Assembly: GCA_964459305.1 (NCBI GenBank)
Contig: CAYWNA010000037.1
Location: 5,189 to 69,188, forward strand
From: CAYWNA01 sp964459305
GTDB lineage: Bacteria > Planctomycetota > Planctomycetia > Pirellulales > Pirellulaceae
Length of the DNA: 64,000 bases
Reading direction: 5' to 3'
Part shown: positions 1-10,100 of the stretch, one piece after another
Layout: every line of letters begins with the position of its first letter
Numbering within the stretch: position 1 is the stretch's first letter
Translations under genes and position numbers: made by a program
The notes under the pieces: generated by a model
The model's database searches: none
Told to the model about the DNA's origin: nothing
What the model saw: the letters and a program-made list of their open reading frames with translations, nothing else

Positions 1-66
1 ACGCCCGGTCAGTACCGCGCCGCCAACCGGAGCAAAGTGTACGGAGGGCGATCGCAGGAGGATTAA
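1..66 (+). CDS. C-terminal tail of an unidentified protein (5' truncated by window edge)
   Basis: One frame is open from the first base and ends in TAA at 64-66, giving a 21-residue hydrophilic tail ending GGRSQED. It is too short to identify. It points the same way as the next gene and lies about 190 bases before it. The other plus frames stay open for a similar short distance, so the choice of frame is weak. Confidence 0.3.
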   Translation, partial: TPGQYRAANRSKVYGGRSQED

Positions 67-255
67 GTGCGAAACATGAACCAAGCGTTGGGCATTCGGT
101 GTTGGAGCTTCATTTGAACTTGATCTGGGCTGTCGAGAGGCAATGGGTTGAAGGACACGGCCCTGCCGCTATGTTACAAGCTCCCGTTCGGCTGGTGAAA
201 TGCGCGTAAGGAAACAAGAACTCCACAGATAGTTGAACGACTGAGGAGACACAAA

Positions 256-3200
256 ATGACCCTCGTGAGACTGGCATTTCTTTCGATCGTGATGACACCA
301 CTGTTCTTGAGCGCAGGGACGGCGGTTGCTGCCGGTGAGACGGCCGTGATTGTCTGCCCGCAGGACGCGTCGAAGCTTGAACAGTTGGGGGCCCGCGAGA
401 TCCTCAGGTACGTCTATCTCCGGACGGGCCGGCTCTTGCCAATCGCGGAATCGTTGCCCGAAGCGGGAGACGCGATCTTGATCGGAACGGACGATGCGAA
501 CCTGAAGACTCAGCAGTACCGTTTGAAGACCACGGCCGAAACGGGACGGCGCGTGCTGACCATCACCGGTGGCGATCCGTTGGGGGCTCTGTATGGAGTC
601 TATCGGTTCGCCGAGCATCTCGGTGTGCGCTTCTATCTCCACGGGGATGTCGTGCCTGATGAGCAGACGGCGTGGAATCTGCCTGACTTGGATGAAGTCG
701 GTGACCCGCTGTTCGAACTGCGAGGCATCCAGCCGTTTCACGACTTCCCGGAAGGTCCCGACTGGTGGAACGCGGACGACTATAAGGCGGTCTTTTCGCA
801 GTTGGCCAAGCTGCGGATGAACTTCTTCGGGCTGCACACGTATCCCGAAGGCGGCGTCGGCCCCGAACCTCTCGTGTGGATCGGTCAGCCGGAGGACATT
901 GCTCAGGACGGCGCCGTTCGTTTCAGCTATCCTTCACGCCATTTCACTACGCCCAACACAACGGGTTCATGGGGATACCGTTCGCAGAACACGAGCGACT
1001 ATGCCTTCGGCGCAGATTTGCTGTTCGACCGCGATGACTTCGGCCCAGATTACATGATCGGAATGAATCCGTTTACGGAACAGACGACGGAGCAGGCCAA
1101 CGAACTGTTCAACCGCATGGGAGTCTTCTTGAAGGACATCTTCGCTCATGCGCGTCAGTTAGGCCTTAAGACGTGTATCGGCACGGAGACCCCGCTGAAG
1201 ATTCCGACGGTCGTCCAAGAACGGCTCCGCGCAGCGGGCAAAGACCCCGGTGACCCGGCGACCGTGCAAGCTCTCTACGAAGGAATATTCCGGCGGATTA
1301 TGGGCACGCACTCGCTGGATTACTACTGGTTTTGGACCCCGGAGCCCTGGACGTGGCGCGGCGGAACCGACGAACAGGTGGCCGCCACGGTCAACGATTT
1401 GAAGTCCGCTCTGGCGGCGGCAAAGAAGACTGGAGCCCCTTTCGTCCTCGGCACGTGCGGCTGGGTCCTAGGCCCGCCACAGGATCGAACGCTATTTGAC
1501 CGCACCCTGCCGAAAGAATCGCCCATGAGTTGCATCAACCGCGCCGTGGGATTCGAGCCCGTCGAAGTAGGGTTCGCACGCATCAAAGGCCGTCCCAAAT
1601 GGTCCATCCCCTGGATGGAAGATGATCCAGCCATGATCATTCCTCAGCTCTGGGCCGGACGCATGCGCCGTGACGCCGCGGATGCACACGCCTACGGGTG
1701 CACCGGTCTGATGGGAATCCATTGGCGCACTCGCATTCTCGGCCCGAACGTCTCGGCGTTGGCTCACGCGGCGTGGGAGCAGGAATCCTGGAATCCGGAC
1801 TTCGGCAAGCCGTACGAGCCGCCGGAAATCGTGCCTGCCGAAGGGCGGCTCGGCGGCCACATCTCCGCGTTTCCAAACCAGGCCATCGCCGACACCGAGG
1901 AGGCCGCAATCTATCAGACCGTTCGATGGGCCGTTCAGGGCTATCGGCTGAGCGTTCCAAACGGGACGTACCGTGTCACGTTGAAGTTCTGCGAGCCGTA
2001 CCACCGCGAGAACGGCAAACGGGTCTTCAGCGTGAAACTGCAAGGCAAAACGGTCCTCGATCGATTAGACATCTTTGCCACCGTCGGTCCGGATCGAGCG
2101 CTGGACAAAAGCTATGACAAGATTCAAGTTACCGACGGTTGGCTGAACATCGCGTTTACAAACGTAGTCGAGCATCCGTTGATCGCCGGAATTGTTGTCG
2201 ACGGTCGCACCGCGGATGCCAATCAGGTTCGGGGCGAACCCTACACCCGCAAGATCAACTGTGCCGGCCCTCAGTGGGGCGATTATCAGGCTGACCTCGA
2301 AGACGTGGACCCAACGGCCACGCGCAACCAGCGTGCTCGCGATCTGCCGAGCGATGACTTCTACGCCGATTGGGCGAAATCGCAGTTTGGCTCGCAGTGT
2401 GCGGAACCGCTGGCAAAACTGTTCACTCGCCTCGATGGCGGAACCTCGAAACAAGAGGATTCGAACCTGCCGCGTCCGTCCACATGGGTACATGGACCGG
2501 GCGGCATCAAGCCGGACACGCGGCCGTGGGAGGAAGTGCAGAGCGAGTACGCGTTCGTCGATGAGATGGCCTCGTTGCGATCCCGCGTCACGGGTTCGGG
2601 AAACCTCGAACGGTTCGACTACTGGCTGAATCAGTTTCGGCACCTGCGGGAAATCGGCAAGTTGAATTGCCTCTGGGGCCGATTCAACACAGCGGTCGCC
2701 GCCCTGAAGCAAGAGAAGGACTTGCAGAAACGAAGAGAACTGGCGGCCACGACTGCGTTCCCGATTCGGCGCACCATGATCGAGCAATTGACCGAGGTGC
2801 ATCGGCCTCTACTGGCTTCCGTCTCGACTTGGGGCGGCATCGGCAACGTGACGAACTGGCAGCAGCACGTCATTCCGATGCTGCTGGACGACCCCGCCAA
2901 GGAGTTGGCGGAGCTGCTCGGCGAGCCGTTGCCCCAAGAACTGCTTCAGTTGCCATCGGAGTATGTGGGTCTCCCAAGGCTGATCGTGCCGACGGTTCGC
3001 CCCCAGGTTTGCGAAGGGGAACGGTTATCGCTCAAAGCGATCGTGCTGGCGGGTCGTACGCCGCGAAAGGTGACGATTCATTGGCGTCCCCTGGGCCAAG
3101 GCGATTTCTCGCAGATCGCACCGCAGCGAGTTACCCGCTCAACCTACGCTTTCCGTCTGCCGCCGGCGAGCAGCGCAGCCTTCGAGTACTACGTCCGTGC

Positions 3201-3279
3201 CGAGACAGCCGATGAAAAGACGCTGCAGTGGCCGCCAACCGCGCCTCAGATCAATCAGACGGTGGTAGTCACTCCGTAG
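256..3279 (+). CDS. Secreted GH67N/DUF4838-like glycoside hydrolase with malectin domain
   Basis: 1007 residues, probably exported: residues 1-26 form a signal peptide (hydrophobic core, then AGTAVAA). The ATG follows a good ribosome site (GAGGAG, 7 bases upstream). Residues about 30-135 look like the N-terminal domain of alpha-glucuronidases (GH67N/DUF4838 type): REILRYVYLRTGR, then a GALYGVYRFAEHLGVRFY stretch. Residues about 140-510 are aromatic-rich and probably a TIM-barrel-like catalytic region, but I could not assign catalytic residues. Residues about 525-655 are a malectin-type carbohydrate-binding domain (YRVTLKFCEPYHRENGKRVF, then a GWLNIAF motif). The C-terminal part is helical, then beta-rich. 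The likely role is removal of uronic-acid or related side chains from a plant or algal polysaccharide outside the cytoplasm. That role is inferred from domain resemblance and from the CE15-like remnant just downstream. A rearranged copy of two of its segments lies at 6514-6773. Confidence 0.72.
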   Translation: MTLVRLAFLSIVMTPLFLSAGTAVAAGETAVIVCPQDASKLEQLGAREILRYVYLRTGRLLPIAESLPEAGDAILIGTDDANLKTQQYRLKTTAETGRRVLTITGGDPLGALYGVYRFAEHLGVRFYLHGDVVPDEQTAWNLPDLDEVGDPLFELRGIQPFHDFPEGPDWWNADDYKAVFSQLAKLRMNFFGLHTYPEGGVGPEPLVWIGQPEDIAQDGAVRFSYPSRHFTTPNTTGSWGYRSQNTSDYAFGADLLFDRDDFGPDYMIGMNPFTEQTTEQANELFNRMGVFLKDIFAHARQLGLKTCIGTETPLKIPTVVQERLRAAGKDPGDPATVQALYEGIFRRIMGTHSLDYYWFWTPEPWTWRGGTDEQVAATVNDLKSALAAAKKTGAPFVLGTCGWVLGPPQDRTLFDRTLPKESPMSCINRAVGFEPVEVGFARIKGRPKWSIPWMEDDPAMIIPQLWAGRMRRDAADAHAYGCTGLMGIHWRTRILGPNVSALAHAAWEQESWNPDFGKPYEPPEIVPAEGRLGGHISAFPNQAIADTEEAAIYQTVRWAVQGYRLSVPNGTYRVTLKFCEPYHRENGKRVFSVKLQGKTVLDRLDIFATVGPDRALDKSYDKIQVTDGWLNIAFTNVVEHPLIAGIVVDGRTADANQVRGEPYTRKINCAGPQWGDYQADLEDVDPTATRNQRARDLPSDDFYADWAKSQFGSQCAEPLAKLFTRLDGGTSKQEDSNLPRPSTWVHGPGGIKPDTRPWEEVQSEYAFVDEMASLRSRVTGSGNLERFDYWLNQFRHLREIGKLNCLWGRFNTAVAALKQEKDLQKRRELAATTAFPIRRTMIEQLTEVHRPLLASVSTWGGIGNVTNWQQHVIPMLLDDPAKELAELLGEPLPQELLQLPSEYVGLPRLIVPTVRPQVCEGERLSLKAIVLAGRTPRKVTIHWRPLGQGDFSQIAPQRVTRSTYAFRLPPASSAAFEYYVRAETADEKTLQWPPTAPQINQTVVVTP

Positions 3280-3290
3280 AGCCTGTGTCG

Positions 3291-3360
3291 TGGCCCGGTC
3301 TCCAATACGCTGTGGCCCGGCCTCCCGACCGGGCCACGCCGTGGACCGAAGGTCTCCACC
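3291..3360. repeat. Palindromic repeat, GACCGAAGGTCTCC family
   Basis: Contains a hairpin (GTGGCCCGG at 3312-3320 against CCGGGCCAC at 3329-3337) followed by GACCGAAGGTCTCC. The same combination occurs inside the giant minus-strand gene at 10611-10682, so this is a dispersed element rather than a gene-specific terminator. Confidence 0.6.
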
Positions 3361-3362
3361 AA

Positions 3363-3486
3363 GCGGTGCGCAAAGAGGTCTCGGTTTTGTTTTCTGGCAA
3401 GCCGGACGGCCCGAAGATGGACATTCTGATCTACCTGCCGGCGAATCGAAAACGGTCGTTCCCGCGTTCCTTGGACTGAACGAATC
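3363..3486 (+). pseudogene. Fragment of a CE15-like glucuronoyl esterase
   Basis: One frame reads AVRKEVSVLFSGKPDGPKMD followed by ILIYLPAN. The sense then continues in a different frame as KTVVPAFLGLN. Together these match the N-terminal region I associate with planctomycete glucuronoyl/acetylxylan esterases (CE15). About 40 codons survive, with a frameshift near 3440, no start and no catalytic domain. It is a decayed remnant. It lies between two carbohydrate-active genes and suggests a former uronic-acid or xylan side-chain cluster. Confidence 0.5.
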
Positions 3487-3556
3487 GCACATGCGACTGA
3501 TCGACGTCATCAACGCCTGTCCGATTGAGATCGTAGACAGATACAATGCAACGTAA

Positions 3557-6485
3557 ATGGACAAGGCGGCACACATGATCGGTCGTTTCACATACCTGCT
3601 GGGTTTCGTCTTCACGTGCGCGACATGGGCCGCGCCGGGCGACAACCTGATCCGGAACGGAGGGTTCGAAGAGGGAACCACTTTGCCTGCCCACTGGGTA
3701 TGGAAAAGATGGTCGCGGGCCCCAGCGACGCGCGCGCGGCCTTGATTGACGCAGCCCCGGAAGGTTCACACGCCCTGGCCATGACCGGACTCGCGAACGC
3801 ACCCGGGGAAGAGGTGCGTTACCTCGTGTACTCCACCCCGGTGCCGGTGTCGGAGGGCATGTACTCCTTTGCCTGCCGCTTCCGAACAGAAGGGGAAGCA
3901 CATGCTACAGCCTACATCCACGCCTGCGCGGAGAAACCGGGGTTCCCCGCCCTGAAGGCGAAGTCCTCCGAAGTCGTTACGATCAAGCTCGGGAAAAGCG
4001 AGGTGTGGAAGACGGCCTCGAAGACGTTCAGCGTGAAAGCCGGACTGACTCATGTCGTGGTCATGCTGCGGGGGTTCAACATCGGAACGATCTGCTTCGA
4101 TGACGCGACGCTGACGTCCCAAGGCGCGTCGGTCGAGGTATTCCTGTTTCCCGGCGAGTTCGGTCGGGCGCGGACCGTCCCCTGTATTGCCGACGTCATG
4201 TCACCCGCGCGCTTCCAGTTCACGGGACGCAAGGGAACATGGCAGAAATCCATCGAACTCGCCGTCGATCTGCCGAAGCAGGTTGCTGTGGATTCGATTG
4301 ACCCGCTCCGCACGACAGTGGACCCGGCAACCGGCCGCCGGCAAGTGACCGTGGATATCAGCCGCGGGGCTGAGCGACTCCGCCCCACCATGAGCTACGC
4401 GAGCACACTCCTGTGGCTCACGGCCCCCTCCGCCGCGACGGAGAACACGGTCCGGTATCGGCTCGTCCTGGACGGCAAACCGCAGCCGTCCAAGGAAGCG
4501 ACACTGCGGGTGTTGCCCCCCTTCGTCGAGGGGACCTGCGCCAAGGATTTTCTCTTCGGGTTCATGTGGAGCCTCATCAGCGAAACGCCCGAGTCGCGAT
4601 GGCCGGAGCTTTACGACCTGTTCCAAAAGAGCGGGATCAACGCCTTCTTCACGATTGCGCAGCCGTACGAGAAGCTGGATGCATACTATCAGTACATGGA
4701 GAAGCGTTTCCGTGCCGACGACGGCTATCTTCTGGCAAGCGTACCGGCGGCCAGTTACACACGCCGCAAACCCTATTCGGAGAAGAACTGGGTTTCCCTG
4801 ATGCTCGAGCAGGGCGAAGCAGCCTTTGACGCCATGGATAGGGGTGCCCTGCAATCCTGTAGCGACAGGTTGAATGGCTATGTTTGGGACTTCGAGCCGA
4901 AGCATGATGATCATGAGGCAAATCTGGGCGACCCCTCGCCGTCCGGCAATTCGCTGAGTGGTCCGACCGTGACGCCGCCAGTCTATCCGCCGAGGTGATC
5001 AAGGAGAGCCACCTTGAGGGTTTCGTAATCAACGATCCGAAGACCATGAGCTTGCACATGCTCAGCGCCGCCGCTCTCGGCGCACATGGCCTCATTCACT
5101 GGCCCGATCTCCACCGTGGCACCGATGCCGAATACCTTTGGCATTACGGCCGCGCCTCCCACGAGATCGCCATGGCCGAGGATTTCTACCGGAATGGGGT
5201 GCGTGTCGACGACAACGTGGCGTGCAAAGGCATGCCGGAGACTTCGTCAACCTCCACAGTCGGCAAGAAGACGCTCGTGCTGGAGTCACCGCAGTGGCCG
5301 CGGTACCTCCTGACCTACGCTCACGAGCTGGGCGTCGAGCGTCTGGTCACCGTGATCAACACGCACCGGGACAAGCAGGCTTTTGTGCGCGTGTCGATCC
5401 CCGAATGTGCGCGCGCACGCTACAGTATGTGTGACGCCGTGACGAAGGAGCGCATCGTCCCGGCCGAGGGACGCCGCCTCTGGCTGCAGTCTGAGTTGGC
5501 GTCCGGCGCCCTCGTCAAGGTCCCCAGTATGGGCGCACGGATGGTCCGGATAGCCCCGCGTGAGTTCCCATTTGCGACGGGTGAGGCAATCGATGCCTCG
5601 GCCACGCACGACGCGTACGAAGCCGTGGTCCGGGCGGCCGCCGGCGCGCAAGCGGACGGGGGCGTGATCACAGAGGGCCGCGTCAGCCTCACGTACGACG
5701 ATCCCGGCGAGGACGGGACCGTCGAGCACCGAGTCGTCACGCCCGCCCACGAGGTCTGGCTCGACCCGCGGGGCGTGCTGGTGGGCTGGCGTGTGACCGG
5801 GCGGGAAGACGATGTGCTCGCGGCGGGCGGAAAGAACCATGCCGCCATGGACCTTTTCTGGTGGCCGCGTGATGCGCGGCATGGCGGTGACGAGAACGGC
5901 GATTACGAACTGATCGAGCGCCGCGTCGCTGGCGGCCGGGCCGTTTTGACCGTGCGCCGGTTCCTCACGCATCCGTTGCTGGCGGGACTCGTGCTGACCA
6001 AGACGATCCGGGTGCACGGCGATGCGCCGCGGATCGAGATCGACATTGATATCCGGAACGAAGGCGGTCTGACCGCGATGGACTTCGCGTACTGGTCGAA
6101 CAACTTGTTCCGGTTCGGCACCCCGGCGGCACGCTGGGAGTATCCGAGCGGCGAGCGCGTCGTGGCCGTCACGGGCAACGAGAAGGGCAGGAACGTTTTC
6201 GTGCCGGCCGCCGGGCTTCCGGAGGATCAGCGTGCCGTGGCCAACGCGGCGGTCACGCAAGGCGTGATGGACAGCCCCGTCACACACGGATGGATGCAGA
6301 CCGTGGACCCTGCCTCGGGGGAGAAGGTCAGACTCTCGGTCGATTTCGACGAACTCGCGCAGATCTACCGCTGGGTCAGCGCCGACGGTCCCAACACCAT
6401 GGAGTGGATGAGCCGTCGGATAACGCTTGCCCCCGGGGTGTCATGGAAGACACAGTTCTCCCTGGAGCTTCGCCCAGCCCCGTAA
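3557..6485 (+). pseudogene. Secreted glycan-active protein split by two frameshifts
   Basis: Three consecutive open segments make one protein of about 975 residues. Segment A starts at 3557 with a signal peptide (hydrophobic core ending FTCATWAAPGDN) and a carbohydrate-binding-like start (NLIRNGGFEEG). Near 3710-3725 (a GGGCCCC run) the sense moves to frame 1: galactose-binding-like sandwich, then a barrel-like region (DFLFGFMWSLISE). Near 4931-4936 (a CCCC run) it moves again. Upstream of the apparent GTG at 4995 the last frame already reads QFAEWSDRDAASLSAEVIKES, so 4995 is not a true start. The last segment ends in a mutarotase-like beta sandwich (DGTVEHRVVTPAHEVWLDPR). Both shifts equal the loss of one base in a G/C run, so they may be assembly errors rather than real mutations. 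The specific substrate is unknown. Confidence 0.65.
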
Positions 6486-6513
6486 ATGATGATCCCCGAG
6501 GGCGGGAGGAAGA

Positions 6514-6773
6514 AAATGGGTTTTCAGCGTGAACCTGCAAGGCAAAACGGTCCTCGATCGACTGGACATCTTTGCCACCGTCGATCTGGATCGAGCATTG
6601 GACAAGAGCGATGACAACATTCAAGTCACCGACGGTTGGTTGAACATCTCGCTGCTCGGCGAGCCGCTGCCGGAAGAACTGGTTCAGCTACCATCGGAGT
6701 ACGTCGGTCCCACAAGGCTAATCGTGCCGACGGTTCCCCTCAGGTTTGTGAAGGGGAACAGCTAGCCCGGATT
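6514..6773 (+). pseudogene. Rearranged remnant duplicating two segments of the GH67-like gene
   Basis: Bases 6514-6650 closely match the malectin segment of the first gene (about 2018-2155), including the peptide GKTVLDRLDIFATV. They are followed without a gap by bases 6651-6773, which match about 2917-3039 (peptide EYVGPTRLIVPTV against EYVGLPRLIVPTV). The roughly 760 bases between these segments in the parent are missing. A 78-residue reading frame with a nominal start at 6529 crosses the junction but is unlikely to fold. This is a duplicated and internally deleted copy. Confidence 0.8.
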
Positions 6774-6802
6774 ATTCGCGAACTCCCGTAAGCAAGACGA
6801 AT

Positions 6803-6958
6803 CTACAACGCAAAGGAACGAAGAGCGCAGAGGTTTCTTTCTTTGCGCTCTTCCCTTCTCTGCGTTGTCCTGTCCAGCTGAGTTTGCGCGGTGTTTTGGG
6901 TAAGATAGCCGTAACTCGCAATCACCATGAGCATTACGCCCACGGTGAGCAAACTCAT
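6803..6958 (-). CDS. Possible 51-residue single-pass membrane peptide
   Basis: Too short for most gene callers. The ATG at 6958 has a good ribosome site (GGCAGGA, about 7 bases upstream). The peptide starts MSLLTVGVMLMVIASYGYL, a clear membrane helix, and continues with a charged tail (TTQRREERKERN). The tail is encoded by the palindromic repeat at 6805-6868, so the original stop may have been displaced by the repeat. It lies 210 bases downstream of the giant gene on the same strand. Function unknown. Confidence 0.4.
   Translation of the reverse strand: MSLLTVGVMLMVIASYGYLTQNTAQTQLDRTTQRREERKERNLCALRSFAL
6805..6868. repeat. Imperfect palindrome, AACGCAAAGG type
   Basis: ACAACGCAAAGGAACGAAGA at 6805-6824 and onward pairs imperfectly with the 27 bases ending at 6868 (TTTGCGCTCTTCCC...GCGTTGT). 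It could act as a transcription stop for genes arriving from both sides, but has no clear T-run. Confidence 0.5.
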
Positions 6959-7168
6959 GAATCGTCCTGCCTTTTGTAGCTACAGAGCGAACACACGCTC
7001 ATTTTCGCCAATGTCAGATTCAGTAGTTGGAAGTTCGGGCGGTGCGGACGTATGAGCCGTAGCCGGATTCGCGCACTAAGAATTCGGGCGATTTGCCGCT
7101 TCCACCGAACTCTTGGCGAGTTCGGCCACGATAGACTTCCAGCTACTGAGATTTTGATGGGCAGGGTG

Positions 7169-10100
7169 TTACGAGTTTGCTTGTCCGGCATTCGATATTC
7201 CGGAGCCGGTGCCCGGTCGCTTTTGCGAACGGGCAATCAGCACACACAATGCCGTCACCAGAAGAACGAATCCAAACAAGCCTACCGGCAGCAAAAACAT
7301 CCAAGCCATACCTGTGACCGCGGCCAACCACGGCCAACGACGGTGGGCGAATGCGGCAGCGTCGGGCCGCCTTAGAACGTGAATGGCTGCGGCGGCCAGC
7401 GCCAGGCACAGGCCGGCCCAGACAATGGCAGACAGCCAGCGATTCAAATTCTCGTGGCGGGCGCGAAGGACAAGACGCGGTTCGCCGTGGAGCTTGCGGA
7501 AATGGTACGGCGTCCCTACAGGAGCCAAGTCCAAATCCAGGGACAAGTACCCGGCCTTGGCCGCTGCCACCGGGGCGTCTGGCGCGGCTTGCCCCACCTG
7601 CGGCGTTTGCTCCCGAGCTCCTTCATCGATGTCAGGCACGAGGCCGAGGGGCCGCGCCTCCTGCTCTCCTTTCGGCAAATCGAAAGATTCGTGCGAGGGA
7701 GGCGGGGCAGCTTTCTTTTGCTGGATGCGTGCTTCCTGCTGCATTGTCTGGAGCTTCGCCAGTTGCTGGGCCGCTTGCTCGCGCAGCTTTCCTCGACGTT
7801 GTTCCGGACGGCCAAGGGCCTTGTCCGGCGGCATCTCCCGTGCATCTTTCAGTGCGGCTTTGCCATCATCCACCTCCATGTCCAGTTCAGCGAGCGTCTC
7901 GATGCCCCGATCCAGATCGATACCGACCTGGACACCTTCCGGTTCCTGTCGCGGCTGTGTGAAATAGTGGGCCGTGTCTCCATCGGCTCGTTTGGCGTCA
8001 GTCTTTAAACTCTCCAACCGCCTGATTTCTGCTTCAATCAGTTGAGCCTGTTTTTGGACGTCTGCGGCGTTTTTGGCCTCGACTTGAGTACTCTGCTGAG
8101 CGTACGTTTCCAGTGCTGAGCCGACTTCTTTGAGGTTGTATTGGGCCTTGCTTCGTGCAGCCGATTTGCCTTTGGTGCCGGCCACCTGTACCATCTCTCG
8201 CAGTTCGTCCAGGAACGACAGCTTTCGTTCCTCCTGCTGGTATGCTGCGGCGACCTCCTCAAGATTGCTCCCGCGTTTCACAAGGCTGGCTGTGTATTCA
8301 TGCGGTAGAAGTACTGTCCAGAGTGTGCGCGAGACGGGGACGTCACTGAGTATCTGGGGAACCTGCGGCCGAACGAGCGTCCAGCGGTGCAGCGATTCTC
8401 CCAGATCGCCCGAATAGATCACGACGACCTTGGATGAGAAGTCACCGGCCGAGGTTTTCTGCAGCGGCAGCAAGGTGACCGGCCGGCCCTGGCGATCAAT
8501 CGTCGCCGGACGCACGGGCTGCCCCGAAACGTGGACGGACCATACCTGACTGCCCTGTGGCAGCTCCAATTCGAGAAACTGCAATGTGAAGTTGCGGATA
8601 TTGTAGGCGGCGCGGGCGCGATAGCGGCCGTCGGCGAGAATGACTGTGGTCAAGTCAGCCAGGTTAATACTGGCCATCAGACCGGTCTCTTGCTCGCGCA
8701 CACGACGTTGCCAAATCAGAACAGCAGCGTCATCGGCAATTCGATACGCCGCGACGGCTTGCCGGCGTACGCTATCGGCCAAGCCATCGGTTACGGCGGC
8801 GATCGAGACCGATGTCACCCCGTTGGTCGTGGTGGCGGCGATCTCATCCGCAGTCAAGTTCTCAAGGACAATGTGACTTCGCGACCGTTCTACGTCCAGA
8901 GGCCGGATGATGGCGGCCGGTACCCGGCCATCGTCCGGTAGTGGCAGCGTTTGAATCATTTGCAGACGATAGGTTCCCCGCACGGGCTGCTGCAACTCAA
9001 TCTCCCAGGTACGCATATCATCGGTCACCTGTGAACGAATTTGCCGGACTTGCTCACCCTGCAGTTCGATATCATCGCCCAGCCATACCGGACTCTCCAC
9101 TCGAAACCGCGAACGCCCTGCTTGTCGGATCTCGAAATCCACTTTGCTGATATACGCCACGGCACCTTCCCGAACACTGACCACCGTTGTCACCTCGCCG
9201 TTCAAACGCGACGGTGCCGGGGACAGCCGCAGCCGCAAATCTTTGGGCGGCGACTCATATTGGAAGGCATAGCGCACCGGCCGGTCGCCGTCTGGTCGCA
9301 AGACGTTGTCCAGTGCAGCCGGATCGATGGGTGGGGCGCCGCCGTCATTGGCCAGAATGGCCTCCAAATCGTCGTCCAGATAGACCGCCAATTGGCCACG
9401 CTGGGTCTGGACTTCTTCCGCCGTGACCCCGGGCACAACGAATTCCGCTTGACTTGAATCTCGCACGATCGATCCGCTCACCGCCATTTCCAACTTCCCA
9501 ACGGCCGGCTCGTTCAGTTCTACCTTCAGTCGCTGGCCCTGCTCGTCGCGGTCGATGAACCAATCGGCGCCGGGAGGAACACGAACCTGAGACACTCTTA
9601 GCGCCGCCGGCAAGCGTAGACCGAGCGACGGAATTGGGGCGCCGGTGACGTCTGCGGTCAGCCGACTCCGCAGAGTGGCTTGGCGTGCCGTTACGGCCAC
9701 GGCAGTACGATCGGACACCTCCACTTGTGGCCGATGGCGCGCGACATCCAATTTCAGACGCCACGGTCGCGAGGTGTATCGGTACGCCGATAACAAGTCG
9801 CAGCCACCATTAGCTCTCTGCGGCAGCCCCAGTCCCATGCGGTTGATCTGATCCACGCGGCTCGTCCCAACAACGCGCACGCGGAAATGGCTCGAACAAC
9901 CGATGGCAATGCGCCCCGTTTCACGCACGACTCCGAGCGGTTCGGGGGTGCGCATGTCGATTGTCCCCGTCACCTGGCGATCACGGCGGAAGCAGTGGAT
10001 GTCTACATCCGTGCCAGTTGTCACTTCCGTTTTCAGTGAGACCACAAGCCGCCGTGCGCCGGGATTGGGGCCGGCGGCGGGGTTGGTTTCGATCGACCAA

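Noticed and set aside
4995..6485. A separate gene starting at GTG 4995
   Set aside because: The same frame has protein-like sequence well before 4995 that continues the preceding segment, and there is no ribosome site, so it is the third part of a frameshifted gene.
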